Assembly (NCBI RefSeq): GCF_030719215.1
Contig: NZ_CP120983.1
Span: forward strand, 2,356,001 to 2,420,000
DNA: 64,000 nucleotides
Direction: 5' to 3'
Origin: Streptomyces sp. Alt3
GTDB lineage: Bacteria; Actinomycetota; Actinomycetes; Streptomycetales; Streptomycetaceae
The translations under genes were made by a program, and so were the position numbers. The notes beneath the pieces were generated by a model. The model was not told where the DNA came from. It saw nothing but the letters and a program-made list of their open reading frames with translations, and made no database searches. Shown here in pieces: positions 1 through 8,355 of this stretch; within the stretch, counting starts at the first letter, position 1; each line of letters begins with the position of its first letter.

Positions 1-371
1 CGCGCACCCGCGTCCAGCTCGCTCGCGGAGATGGCCACGACCGCGCGGTGCCGCCGGTCCCCGACCAGGTCGAGCTGCCGGCGCACATAGGCCTCGATCT
101 TGTCCTCGGGCGTACCGGCCCGCTCCATCGCGTTCTCGACCTCCGCGGCCCAGACGGGGAAGTCGACGGCGCAGAGCTCCTCGACCACGGCGGCACGGGA
201 ACGGAAGTACTCGTAGACGGAGGACCTCGCGAGGCCGGTGCGCTCGGCGAGGGCGGGGAAGGTCAGCGCCTCCGTACCGCCCTCGGACAGGAGGGAGCGC
301 GCGGCGTCCAGGAGGGCGCCGCGCTGCATGGTCCGGTGCTCGGCCACGGAGGCCGCTCGAATCCTGGGCAC
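1..371 (-). CDS. TetR-family transcriptional regulator (3' end outside window)
   Basis: This is the N-terminal part of a TetR/AcrR DNA-binding regulator that leaves the window on the left. The start is a GTG at 371-369; the protein begins VPRIRAASVAEHRTMQRGAL. A helix-turn-helix typical of the family follows at about residues 30-60 (ALTFPALAERTGLARSSVYEYF). The beginning of the ligand-binding helical domain (residues 65 onward) is visible up to about residue 123. The ligand and target genes cannot be told from sequence. It lies 73 bp downstream of whiG on the same strand, and I see no strong terminator between them, so read-through is possible. Confidence 0.85.
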   Translation of the reverse strand, partial: MPRIRAASVAEHRTMQRGALLDAARSLLSEGGTEALTFPALAERTGLARSSVYEYFRSRAAVVEELCAVDFPVWAAEVENAMERAGTPEDKIEAYVRRQLDLVGDRRHRAVVAISASELDAGA

Positions 372-444
372 CCGCCCACTCTACGGCGGACCCGGTTCGA
401 AAGGGGGTCCGCGTCCCTAGCCGGGTGGCCGAAGCAGGTCCGGC

Positions 445-1281
445 TCAGCGTCCGGCGTCGGCGAGTTTCGCGCGGAGCTGGAGCACCGACTTGGTGTGGA
501 TCTGGCTGACCCTGCTCTCGGTCACGCCGAGGACGTTGCCGATCTCGGCGAGGGTGAGGCCCTCGTAGTAGTAGAGCGTGACCACGGTCTTCTCCCGCTC
601 GGGGAGCGTGTTGATCGCGCGGGCCAGCAGCCGTCTGAGCTCGCGGTCCTCGGCGACCTCGACCGGATTGTCGGCTGCGGTGTCCTCGAGGGTGTCCATC
701 AGGCTCAGCCTGTCGCCACCCTCACCGCCGACATGCAGCAGCTCCTCCAGCGCCACCACGTTGGCGAGCGACAACTGGCTGAAAACAGCGTGGAGTTCCT
801 CCAGCGCGACGCCCATCTCCGAGGCGACTTCGGCTTCCGAGGGCGTACGCCGGAGCTGCGCCTCGAGCGTGGCGTAGGCCCGCTCGACGTTGCGCGCCTT
901 CTGCCGCACGGACCTGGGGATCCAGTCCAGCGCCCGGAGTTCGTCGATCATCGCGCCGCGGATCCTGGTGATCGCGTAGGTCTCGAACTTGATGGCCCGC
1001 TCGATGTCGAACTTCTCGATGGCGTCGATCAGCCCGAAGACACCTGACGAGACGAAGTCCGCCTGTTCCACGTTGGACGGCAGCCCCACGCTGACCCGGC
1101 CGGCGACGTACTTCACCAGGGGCGAGTAGTGCAGGATCAGCTGCTCCCGCAGCCGCCCGTCGCCGGTGGTCTTGTACGAACGCCACAACTCGTCGAGCGA
1201 GGAAGGGGCGGGCGGGCGCACAGTGCCACGCGCAGCCGGTGGTACTGCCGCGCGGTCAGACCCGGAGGTGTGCTGGGGCAT
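445..1281 (-). CDS. whiG: RNA polymerase sigma factor WhiG
   Basis: This 278-residue alternative sigma factor of the FliA/WhiG group commits Streptomyces aerial hyphae to sporulation. Region 2 is clear at about residues 45-120 (for example [20 protein letters not shown]) and region 4 at about 222-275 ([20 protein letters not shown]). I chose the ATG at 1281 because it gives MPQHTSG followed directly by a normal-length sigma factor. The frame stays open upstream to 1572, but that extension is low quality and would give an unusual 375-residue protein. In S. coelicolor whiG is repressed by BldD, and its activity is blocked by the anti-sigma RsiG with c-di-GMP. Neither partner is in this window. 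Confidence 0.96.
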   Translation of the reverse strand: MPQHTSGSDRAAVPPAARGTVRPPAPSSLDELWRSYKTTGDGRLREQLILHYSPLVKYVAGRVSVGLPSNVEQADFVSSGVFGLIDAIEKFDIERAIKFETYAITRIRGAMIDELRALDWIPRSVRQKARNVERAYATLEAQLRRTPSEAEVASEMGVALEELHAVFSQLSLANVVALEELLHVGGEGGDRLSLMDTLEDTAADNPVEVAEDRELRRLLARAINTLPEREKTVVTLYYYEGLTLAEIGNVLGVTESRVSQIHTKSVLQLRAKLADAGR

Positions 1282-1543
1282 GTGGTGCCTTGAGCCGTTC
1301 TGATGTGAAGTGCTGGGACGTGTCTCTGGGGCGGATTCCTTGTGAGCGTAGCGTGACTGAGGCGTTGCGGTGCGCGAAGGACTGGGGAACCGTGCGGTGC
1401 GATTACGGTACGGATCCGCCGTCGTTCTCCTGTCTCCGTGGCAGGGGCGGCAACGGAATTCACTGCCGCTCGCACCGCCCCCGAAGGCCTGATCGGGTGC
1501 TGCCGAGCTCACCGGGATCACCTTTTCACCCGAATGCTCCGGG
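1282..1543 (-). promoter_or_regulatory. whiG upstream region with candidate BldD half-sites
   Basis: This is 262 bp of non-coding sequence between dprA and whiG and should hold the whiG promoter. Around 1344-1363 the minus strand carries TCAGTCACGCTACGCTCAC, which contains two TCAC elements. The first matches one arm of the BldD consensus (nTnACnC) and the other arm is poor. BldD control of whiG is established in S. coelicolor; that this motif is the site here is inference. Confidence 0.3.
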
Positions 1544-2716
1544 TCAAGTACCGCCTCGCCGCGCGTCCCCATTGCGTGTGCGTCCGGGCGTCAACCGCCA
1601 GCCGTCGCCCTCGCGTTCGACGAACCCCAGTGAGTGCAGTTCGTACAACCGCCCGAGGGCTTCGTCCGCCGACACCCCGGCGCTCCGGGCCACGTCACGG
1701 CTGCCCGTCACACCCGCCCACGGGAGCGCGTCCAGCACCTGCGCGGAGACGGCGTCCAGGACGTCCCTGGGCAGGACACGGCCGCTCCTGGCCGGGGCGA
1801 GTTCGCCGATCTCCCCGACGAGCTCGGCGATTTCGGCGGCGTCGGTGACCAGGACCCCCTCTCCGCGCAGGAGTTCGTGGACCCCGGCCGAGAGTCCGCT
1901 CGTGGCTGGGCCCGGAACCCCCATCGTGAAACGGCCCAACCGCTGTGCGTTCCGTGCGGTGACCAGCGAACCGCTGCGGTATTCGGCCTCCACCACCACG
2001 GTGCCTCTTGTCAGGGCCGCGATCACCCGGTTCCGCAGGATGAACCTGGTGCGTGTCGGATGGTCGGAGGGTGGCAGCTCGCCCATCACCACACCCTGTT
2101 CGACGATGCGCCCGATGAGCTCGGCGTGCCCCCGGGGGTAGGCCACGTCCACCCCGCAGGCCAGCACCGCCATGGTCGCGCCTCCGGCTGCCAGCGCCCC
2201 GCGATGTGCGGCGCCGTCCACCCCGTACGCCGCACCGGAGACGACCACCCAGCCACGCTCGGCCAGCCCGGCGGCGAGGGTTCCCGCCATGTGCGCCCCG
2301 TAGGGGGTGCAGGCCCGCGCGCCGACCAGGGCGACCGAGCGCAGCGCCCAGAGGCGCAGGTCGGACCGTCCTCGCACCCAGAGGCCGATGGGCCGTGCGT
2401 CACCCAGGTCGTCGAGCTGGCTCGGCCACTCCTGGTCACCGGGGCAGACGAACCGCCCGCCGACAGCGGCCACCGCCGCCAGATCCCTCCCGGGATCGGC
2501 GCTCGCCGCCCGCAGCCGGTATCCCGCGAGCCGGGTCGCCGTCATCCCCTCCAGCGCCCGCGCCGGTCCGTCCGGGCCGGTGAGACGCCCTATCAGTTCG
2601 GCGGGGCCGGCCTCGCGGATCCAACGGCCGCCACGCTCGTCCCCCGGTTCGAACACCCTGGTCAGCGCGGCGCGTGCCAGCCTCTCCCGCTCGCCGTCGG
2701 CCGGCTGGGCGTTCAC
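1544..2716 (-). CDS. dprA: DNA-processing protein DprA
   Basis: This 390-residue DprA/Smf protein loads RecA on incoming single-stranded DNA in transformable bacteria; its role in Streptomyces is unclear. The Rossmann-like DprA core shows VGAR at residues 131-134 and [12 protein letters not shown] at 160-171. The C-terminal about 60 residues look like a winged helix ([20 protein letters not shown]). The start is GTG at 2716, overlapping the comM stop by 4 nt (GTGA), which signals translational coupling. Longer open frames running back into comM are not genuine. It forms a compact yraN-comM-dprA unit with the two upstream genes. Confidence 0.94.
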   Translation of the reverse strand: MNAQPADGERERLARAALTRVFEPGDERGGRWIREAGPAELIGRLTGPDGPARALEGMTATRLAGYRLRAASADPGRDLAAVAAVGGRFVCPGDQEWPSQLDDLGDARPIGLWVRGRSDLRLWALRSVALVGARACTPYGAHMAGTLAAGLAERGWVVVSGAAYGVDGAAHRGALAAGGATMAVLACGVDVAYPRGHAELIGRIVEQGVVMGELPPSDHPTRTRFILRNRVIAALTRGTVVVEAEYRSGSLVTARNAQRLGRFTMGVPGPATSGLSAGVHELLRGEGVLVTDAAEIAELVGEIGELAPARSGRVLPRDVLDAVSAQVLDALPWAGVTGSRDVARSAGVSADEALGRLYELHSLGFVEREGDGWRLTPGRTRNGDARRGGT

Positions 2717-4332
2717 CGGGCACCGGCCCGCATCGGGACCCCTCGCTGGATGCCCGTGCGCAGCTCCAGTGCCACCGCGACGTCCGTGGCGTCCGGGCGG
2801 TCGGCCCCCCTCAGGTCCGCCACGGTCCACGCCACGCGCAGGACCCGGTCCAGGCCGCGGGCCGTGAGGACACCCCGCTCCATGTCCCGCTCCGCCGCCA
2901 TCAGGGCGCCGGGCGCCGCGACCAGCCTCGTACGCAGTTCGTGTCCGGGTACTTCGCTGTTGGTGGTCCAGGGCGTGCCCGCGAGCCTCTCCGCGGCCCG
3001 CTCCCTGGCCTCCCGGACCCTCGCCGCCACTTCGGCCGAGGACTCCCCGCGCCCGCCGCTCCCCATGAGGTCCGCCCTGCCGACCGGCTCGACCTCGACC
3101 CGCAGGTCCACCCGGTCCAGCAGAGGGCCCGACAGCCGCGCCTGGTAACGGCGCACCGCCGACGGCGGGCACTCGCACCCCGCGCCGGCCAGTGTGTGCC
3201 TGCCGCAGGGGCAGGGGTTCGCCGCCAGGATCATCAGGAAGCGCGCCGGGAGCCGGACGACACCGGCCGCCCGTGCGACCACCACGTGCCCGGACTCCAG
3301 GGGCTGGCGCAGCGCGTCCAGGGCCCGTACGGAGAACTCGGGTGCCTCGTCCAGGAAGAGGACGCCCCGGTGGGCGAGCGACACCGCTCCCGGTCTCGGC
3401 AGGCCGTTCCCCCCGCCGACGAGCGACTGCATCGTCGCCGAGTGGTGCGGCGCGCAGTACGGCGCCGTCCCGACCAGGGGTTCGCCCGGCGGGAGGATGC
3501 CCGCGACGGAGTGCACCGCGGTCACTTCGAGGGACTCCTGCCGGGACAGCGGCGGCAGGATCGCCGTGAGCCGCTCCGCCAGCATGGTCTTCCCCGCCCC
3601 GGGCGGCCCGGACAGCAGCAGGTGGTGTCCGCCCGCAGCCGCCACCTCCAGGGCCTTGCGCGCCCGGCCCTGGCCGGCGACCTCGGCGAGGTCGGGACGG
3701 TGCGACGTGCCGTCGGCCTGTACGGCCAGTCCCGTGCCGAGGCCCGCGCCGGGCACCATCAGTCCGGCGAGCATCGTGTCGGGACGTCCGCGGCCTGGGT
3801 CCGGCTCGTCGGGCACGGGTTCGTCGCCGAGGACGGCGATCAGCTGACGCAGGCTCCGCACGCCGAGCACGGAGATGCCCGGGACCAGGGCGGCCTCCCC
3901 CGCGGTCTGCTCCGGAACGACGACGTGCCGGTACCCGGCCTCCGCCGCCGCGAGTACGGCGGGCAGCACCCCACGCACCGGGCGCACCCCGCCGTCGAGG
4001 CCCAGTTCCCCGATCATCACCACATCGGCGATGGCGGCGGGATCGATCCTCTCGGCCGCCCCGAGGACGGCGCACGCCACGGCGAGATCGAAACCCGAAC
4101 CCGACTTCGGCACAGAGGCGGGGGACAACCCCACAGTGAGCTTCTTCTGCGGCCACTCGGCCCCGGAATTCACGACCGCCGCCCTGACCCGGTCCCGGCT
4201 CTCCACCAGGCTCTTGTCCGGGAGGCCCACGAGCGTGAACGCCGCCACACCCGGCTCCAGGTCGGCCTGGACCTCCACCACCACGCCCTCGACGCCCACC
4301 AGGGCCACCGAACACGCCCGCGCGAACCCCAT
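2713..4332 (-). CDS. comM: YifB/ComM family Mg-chelatase-like AAA+ ATPase
   Basis: A 539-residue AAA+ protein of the ComM/YifB family; in naturally competent bacteria ComM is a helicase that drives branch migration during recombination. The N-terminal LonC-like domain covers about residues 1-170. Walker A (GPPGAGKT) lies at 242-249 and Walker B (VLFLDEA) at 324-330. A cysteine cluster typical of the family follows (PCPCGRHTLAGAGCECP). The ATG start overlaps the yraN stop by 1 nt, and the stop overlaps the dprA start by 4 nt, so the three genes are surely co-transcribed. Confidence 0.95.
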   Translation of the reverse strand: MGFARACSVALVGVEGVVVEVQADLEPGVAAFTLVGLPDKSLVESRDRVRAAVVNSGAEWPQKKLTVGLSPASVPKSGSGFDLAVACAVLGAAERIDPAAIADVVMIGELGLDGGVRPVRGVLPAVLAAAEAGYRHVVVPEQTAGEAALVPGISVLGVRSLRQLIAVLGDEPVPDEPDPGRGRPDTMLAGLMVPGAGLGTGLAVQADGTSHRPDLAEVAGQGRARKALEVAAAGGHHLLLSGPPGAGKTMLAERLTAILPPLSRQESLEVTAVHSVAGILPPGEPLVGTAPYCAPHHSATMQSLVGGGNGLPRPGAVSLAHRGVLFLDEAPEFSVRALDALRQPLESGHVVVARAAGVVRLPARFLMILAANPCPCGRHTLAGAGCECPPSAVRRYQARLSGPLLDRVDLRVEVEPVGRADLMGSGGRGESSAEVAARVREARERAAERLAGTPWTTNSEVPGHELRTRLVAAPGALMAAERDMERGVLTARGLDRVLRVAWTVADLRGADRPDATDVAVALELRTGIQRGVPMRAGAR

Positions 4333-4691
4333 CAGGCCACGCCCCGCACGTGTTCCACGACCGGAGCGCCCCGCCGGGGCACCAGGACCCCGACCAGATC
4401 GATCCGCGCACCGCCCGGCGGCGGCCCGCCGTGACGGTCGAGCCAGATGGCGGCCAGCCTGCGCAACCGGTCGGCCTTCACGGGTGTGACGGCCTGCATC
4501 GGGTGTTCGAAGGAGCCCTCCCTGCGGGCCTTCACCTCACACACGACCACCGCGTCGCCGTCCCTGGCGACGATGTCGATCTCTCCCGCGCGACAGCGCC
4601 AGTTGCGCTCCAGCACGGTCATGCCGGCCTCAGCCAGCAGCCGCGCGGCCAGATCCTCGCCGTACCGCCCGAGTGCGCCCCGTGCGTTCAT
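4332..4691 (-). CDS. yraN: UPF0102 (YraN) family endonuclease-like protein
   Basis: This 119-residue protein of the UPF0102 family has a PD-(D/E)xK nuclease-like fold. The expected residues are present: GEID at 36-39, with Asp39, and CEVKAR at 51-56, with Glu52 and Lys54. The biochemical substrate of the family is not settled; a Holliday-junction-resolvase-like fold and proximity to comM and dprA suggest a role in DNA processing. It is the first gene of the tightly packed yraN-comM-dprA unit. The start ATG at 4691 gives the canonical N-terminus [16 protein letters not shown]. Confidence 0.92.
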   Translation of the reverse strand: MNARGALGRYGEDLAARLLAEAGMTVLERNWRCRAGEIDIVARDGDAVVVCEVKARREGSFEHPMQAVTPVKADRLRRLAAIWLDRHGGPPPGGARIDLVGVLVPRRGAPVVEHVRGVA

Positions 4692-4823
4692 GTCGGCACC
4701 ACCTCCGGCACCGACTCTGCCGCGATCCGCCCGACCTATTGGATCTTGGTGGAAAACCGGGTGAATGTGGAAATCCCGGCCACTCGGACGAGTGAACCGG
4801 GACGCCGGGAGGTCCTGCCGGGA

Positions 4824-5132
4824 TCAGCCGCCCGGGAGCTCGAGGTCACTCTTGTTGAGCTCCTCGATATTCACGTCCTTGAACGTCAGTACCCTCACCT
4901 GCTTGACGAACCGGGCGGGCCTGTACATGTCCCAAACCCACGCGTCCGCCATGGAAACCTCGAAAAAAACCTCACCCTGGACCGAATGCACCTGCATCTC
5001 GTAGTCATTGGTGAGGTAGAAGCGCCGCTCGGTCTCGATCACATATTTGAACAGACCGACGACGTCGCGGTACTCCCGGTAGAGCTTCAGCTCCATCTCG
5101 GTCTCGTACTTCTCGAGGTCCTCGGCACTCAT
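4824..5132 (-). CDS. DUF2469 family protein
   Basis: A 102-residue acidic protein of the actinobacterial DUF2469 family, recognised from its start (MSAEDLEKYETEMELKLYRE) and from the central part with VIETERRFYLTNDYEMQVH. The function is unknown. It is almost invariant among actinobacteria and commonly sits between signal peptidase or ribonuclease HII genes and yraN, as here. No signal peptide or membrane segment is visible. It is on the same strand as yraN, with a 132-bp gap. Confidence 0.93.
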   Translation of the reverse strand: MSAEDLEKYETEMELKLYREYRDVVGLFKYVIETERRFYLTNDYEMQVHSVQGEVFFEVSMADAWVWDMYRPARFVKQVRVLTFKDVNIEELNKSDLELPGG

Positions 5133-5195
5133 GGCATGTTCCCCTTCAGCCGTGCGTCCCCCTATTGTGCGTCAGCCCTGCGCACCCCTGGCCGA

Positions 5196-5684
5196 TTAGA
5201 CGATTTCGGGGGCGAGAACCAGCGGAACACCGGGGGGACCCTCGTCGAGCAGCGTGCGCAGCAGCCCGGCGAGCCTGGTCGGGTACACCGTCTCACGCGT
5301 GGCCAGAAGTTCGGCGGAAGTCCACCACCTCAGACCGGCGACACTGCGCAGCTCCAGCTCGGTGAGGCCTTTCTGGTCGGTGGCCGTCTGAGAGGTACGG
5401 GCAAGGAAGTACCACTCGTCCTGGTCCCAGCGCCGTCCGTCGAACGGGAAGGAGCAGATCCTCGTCCACAGCAGTGGGCCGAGGGAGACGTCCGTGATCC
5501 CCGTTTCCTCGGCGAGTTCCCGCAGAGCGGCCTGTTCCCGGGTCTCATCACCCTCCAGGCCGCCGCCCGGCGTGAACCACCAGCTCTCGGCCGGGTCCTC
5601 GGGCTCGAAGCCGTGCAGGAGCAGGATCCGGTCGTCCGGGTCCAGCAGCACCACGCGGGCAACCCTGCGTGTCTCAGTGGGCAC
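5196..5684 (-). CDS. NUDIX hydrolase
   Basis: A 162-residue NUDIX hydrolase expected to cleave a nucleoside diphosphate linked to another moiety. The Nudix box GX5EX7REXXEEXG is complete at residues 41-63 (GGLEGDETREQAALRELAEE, then TGI). The start GTG at 5684 gives VPTETRRVARVVLLDP. A longer frame to 5825 exists but lies wholly inside the preceding signal peptidase gene. The gene overlaps the sipZ stop by 11 nt, so it is the last gene of the signal peptidase operon. The substrate cannot be inferred. Confidence 0.92.
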   Translation of the reverse strand: MPTETRRVARVVLLDPDDRILLLHGFEPEDPAESWWFTPGGGLEGDETREQAALRELAEETGITDVSLGPLLWTRICSFPFDGRRWDQDEWYFLARTSQTATDQKGLTELELRSVAGLRWWTSAELLATRETVYPTRLAGLLRTLLDEGPPGVPLVLAPEIV

Positions 5685-6447
5685 CGGCGGACGCCTTCGG
5701 CCGCTCGGCCTTCCGCGCGGAGCGGGCCGAGAGCGGTCCGTGGGCCGCGCCGCCCAGGATGAGCACCACACCCACCAGAAGGGCACCGACCTGCAGCGGC
5801 AACGGGCCCTCGGACGACACACCACCGGGGAGGGCGGCGAAGGCCGCGGGCCGTCCGATCATTCCGTTCATGGGCCAGGCCACGGCGTCCACGCGTGCCT
5901 CGACGGCGCTCCGCGGCACCGTGCCCTGCCCCGGATCCTGGAGATGGACACGGGAGTCCATGGAGGTGCTGCGCTCGTCACCGAGGACGAAGATGCGGCC
6001 CTCGGGGACATCGGCCGTGAAGTCCTGCGGAGAGGCGGGGGCCTTGTCGTCCGTACCGATGAGCGACGAGGCGCCCTTCGCGTGCAGATACGGTTCTTCG
6101 ACGGGCTCGCCGTTCACCGTGAGCCGGCCGTCCTTGTCGCAACAGGCGACCTTGTCGCCGCCCACACCGACGACCCGCTTCACCATGGGCACGTCGCCCC
6201 ACGTCGAGTCGGTGAAGACGACGACGTCCCCGCGACGTACGTCGCCGCCGTCCACCCGCTCCGCGAGGACCCGGTCGCCGGCGTTCACCGTCGGCGTCAT
6301 CGAGTCGGTCGGCACGGTGTACGGCTTGTACACCACCGCTCCCCAGGCGAAGCCGCCGAGGAAGAGCACACAGCCGACGGCCACGGCCAGGTTCGACAAC
6401 GTGTTGCCGAGCCGGCCGCGGCCGTCATGACGTCCTGATCCACTCAT
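5674..6447 (-). CDS. sipZ: Type I signal peptidase (fourth of four)
   Basis: A 257-residue type I signal peptidase that removes signal peptides on the outer face of the membrane. An N-terminal membrane segment spans about residues 18-40. The catalytic serine is Ser49 (VPTDSMTPT) and the general-base lysine Lys90 (MVKRVVGVGGD). Box E follows (GDERSTSMDSR). A second hydrophobic segment near the C-terminus (LQVGALLVGVVLILGG) gives the additional membrane anchor known for several Streptomyces Sip proteins. I chose ATG 6447 because it has a GGGGGAG ribosome site. The symbol is assigned from gene order relative to rplS, by analogy with S. lividans and S. coelicolor. Confidence 0.9.
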   Translation of the reverse strand: MSGSGRHDGRGRLGNTLSNLAVAVGCVLFLGGFAWGAVVYKPYTVPTDSMTPTVNAGDRVLAERVDGGDVRRGDVVVFTDSTWGDVPMVKRVVGVGGDKVACCDKDGRLTVNGEPVEEPYLHAKGASSLIGTDDKAPASPQDFTADVPEGRIFVLGDERSTSMDSRVHLQDPGQGTVPRSAVEARVDAVAWPMNGMIGRPAAFAALPGGVSSEGPLPLQVGALLVGVVLILGGAAHGPLSARSARKAERPKASAGAH

Positions 6448-6497
6448 CCCAGCGCTCCCCCATCGGAGATCGACAATCGCTGATCCGAGTCGGCACC

Positions 6498-7394
6498 CTA
6501 CCCGGCGGTATGCCCGCGGGTCAGCCTGCGGCGACGCCAGAACACGAGGGGCAGCGCTCCGGCTACTCCCAGTGCCCCGGGCACCGCGGCGGCGGCAGCC
6601 GCGTCGAGGCCGGGCTGGTCGAAGGTCTTCGGGACCGGCAGGGTCGCCCAGCGGTTGATGGGCCACGCCACGACGACGGCCCGCCCGACGACCTCGTCCG
6701 TGGACACCGTGCCCTGGCCGGGAAGCTCCTGGTGGTAGCGGGAATCCAGCGAGTTCTGCCGGTGGTCGCCCATCACCCAGATGCGGCCCTCGGGCACATG
6801 GATCGGCCCGAACGGCTCGTCGTCGCAGGCGCTGTTGCCCGCGAAGATGAACGACTTGTCGTCCAGTGCCTTGCCGTTGACCGTGACCGGTCCGTTCTTC
6901 TTGCACTCGACGGTGTCGCCGCCGACCGCGATGACCCGCTTGATCAGGTCCTTCTCCTCCGCGGACGGCATCAGCCCGATGAAGCTCAGGAACTTCTGCA
7001 CCGCGTTGGGCTCGGGGGTGGCCGCGTCCTCCAGCCAGCCGCCCGGGTCGTGGAAGACCACGACCTCGCCGCGCTCCGGCTCGGAGCCGAACCACGGCGT
7101 CAGCTTGTCGACCAGTACCCGGTCACCCCGCTGCAAGGTGTTCTGCATGGAGTCGGAGGGGATCGAGAACGCCTGCACCAGGAACGTCTTGATGAGCAGC
7201 GCCAGAATGAGCGCGATGCCGATGAGGAGCGGCAGCTCCTTCCAGAACGAACGCGGCTTCTTCACTGCCGTACTGCCACCGTCCGGGGACTCGCCGTCAC
7301 TCTCCGCCTCCGCCGGGACCCCGTTGCCCGAAGGCCGGTCCTCGGGTTCGTCGTGTCCGGATCGTGCGCCGACCGCCAAATCCCCCACATCCAC
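6498..7394 (-). CDS. sipY: Type I signal peptidase (third of four)
   Basis: A type I signal peptidase of up to 298 residues. The membrane segment lies at about 55-76, the catalytic Ser at 82 (SIPSDSMQNT) and the catalytic Lys at 152 (LIKRVIAVGGD). A C-terminal hydrophobic stretch (AAAAVPGALGVAGALPLVFW) ends in an arginine-rich cytosolic tail. The start is uncertain. GTG 7394 overlaps sipX by 98 nt. GTG 7388 has a better spaced GAGGAG. GTG 7265 (VKKPRSFWKELP) would remove the overlap entirely. I kept the longest form. Confidence 0.88.
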   Translation of the reverse strand: MDVGDLAVGARSGHDEPEDRPSGNGVPAEAESDGESPDGGSTAVKKPRSFWKELPLLIGIALILALLIKTFLVQAFSIPSDSMQNTLQRGDRVLVDKLTPWFGSEPERGEVVVFHDPGGWLEDAATPEPNAVQKFLSFIGLMPSAEEKDLIKRVIAVGGDTVECKKNGPVTVNGKALDDKSFIFAGNSACDDEPFGPIHVPEGRIWVMGDHRQNSLDSRYHQELPGQGTVSTDEVVGRAVVVAWPINRWATLPVPKTFDQPGLDAAAAAAVPGALGVAGALPLVFWRRRRLTRGHTAG

Positions 7395-8355
7395 TCCTCA
7401 CTCCGTGCCATCGCCCACGCCCGATTCGGCGCAGGCCCACCACTCCCATAACGAGCGGGAGTTCCGCAGGGGTCGGGAGCAGGACCATTCCGTTGCGATC
7501 CTGGGAGGACACACTATTCGACGGGGCTGTCGCGGCCGTCGCTCCGGCGCTCCCGTCGGGGACGGAGGCGTACGTTCCGGGCTCCTCCAGCCTGCGCCAG
7601 TGCCCGAACGGCCAGGCGATCACCACGGCGCGTCCGACGACCTCGTCCTCCGACACCGTGCCCGTTCCCGGCTTGTCGAGGTGGAAGCGCGAGTCGGCGG
7701 AATTCGACCGGTGGTCCCCCATCACGAAGATGCGGCCCTGGGGAACCTTTACCTCGAATTTGAGAGTGGACGGCACATCGCCGGGGTTCAGGTACGGCTC
7801 GTCGAGCGCCACACCGTTGACCGTGATCCTGCCGTCGGCGCCGCAGCACTTCACGGTGTCGCCCCCTACGGCCACCACGCGTTTGATCAGATCCTGCTCG
7901 TCCTCGGAGGGCAGCAGCCCGATGAAGGTCAGCAGTTCCTTGACCTGTTTGACTCCGGCGGGCGGGTCCTCGGTCGGGGTGTTCTCCTGCTGCAGCCAGC
8001 CGCCCGGGTCCTTGAACACCACCACGTCACCGCGCTGGGGTTCGGAGCCGAACCAGGGGGTGAGCTTGTCCACGAGCACCCGGTCACCGATCCGGATGGT
8101 CTGCTCCATCGATCCGGACGGGATCACGAAGGCCTGGACGAGGAAGGTCTTGAGGAACAGCGCGATCAGCAGCGCCACCAGGACGAGGAGAGGTATCTCC
8201 TTGATCGCGGACCGACGCCTCCGGCGTTTCACCTTACGGGCCAGCTTGCGGCGCTCCGCCCGCGTGGGCAGCGACCGGGCCGTGGTCGGCCTCGACCCCG
8301 TGGGCAGCGACGGGCCCGTGTCCGGAGCTCCCCGTCCGCGCCCCCGGTTACCCAT
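7297..8355 (-). CDS. sipX: Type I signal peptidase (second of four), with odd C-terminal tail
   Basis: A 352-residue type I signal peptidase. An arginine- and lysine-rich cytosolic N-terminus precedes a membrane helix at about 53-76. The catalytic Ser is 82 (VIPSGSMEQT) and the catalytic Lys 158 (LIKRVVAVGGD). Box E reads GDHRSNSADSRFH. The last roughly 75 residues after APSNS are rich in Arg and Gly, use many A- and T-ending codons unlike the rest, and overlap sipY by up to 98 nt. Another frame meets a TAG at 7516-7514, so the tail may come from a frameshift. It overlaps the sipW stop by 8 nt. Confidence 0.87.
   Translation of the reverse strand: MGNRGRGRGAPDTGPSLPTGSRPTTARSLPTRAERRKLARKVKRRRRRSAIKEIPLLVLVALLIALFLKTFLVQAFVIPSGSMEQTIRIGDRVLVDKLTPWFGSEPQRGDVVVFKDPGGWLQQENTPTEDPPAGVKQVKELLTFIGLLPSEDEQDLIKRVVAVGGDTVKCCGADGRITVNGVALDEPYLNPGDVPSTLKFEVKVPQGRIFVMGDHRSNSADSRFHLDKPGTGTVSEDEVVGRAVVIAWPFGHWRRLEEPGTYASVPDGSAGATAATAPSNSVSSQDRNGMVLLPTPAELPLVMGVVGLRRIGRGRWHGVRSGCGGFGGRRTIRTRRTRGPAFGQRGPGGGGE

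Noticed and set aside
1544..4411. A 955-codon minus-strand frame joining dprA with upstream sequence
   Set aside because: Its N-terminal two thirds lie in the comM region in another frame. The dprA start at 2716 explains the genuine part, and no real fusion is present.
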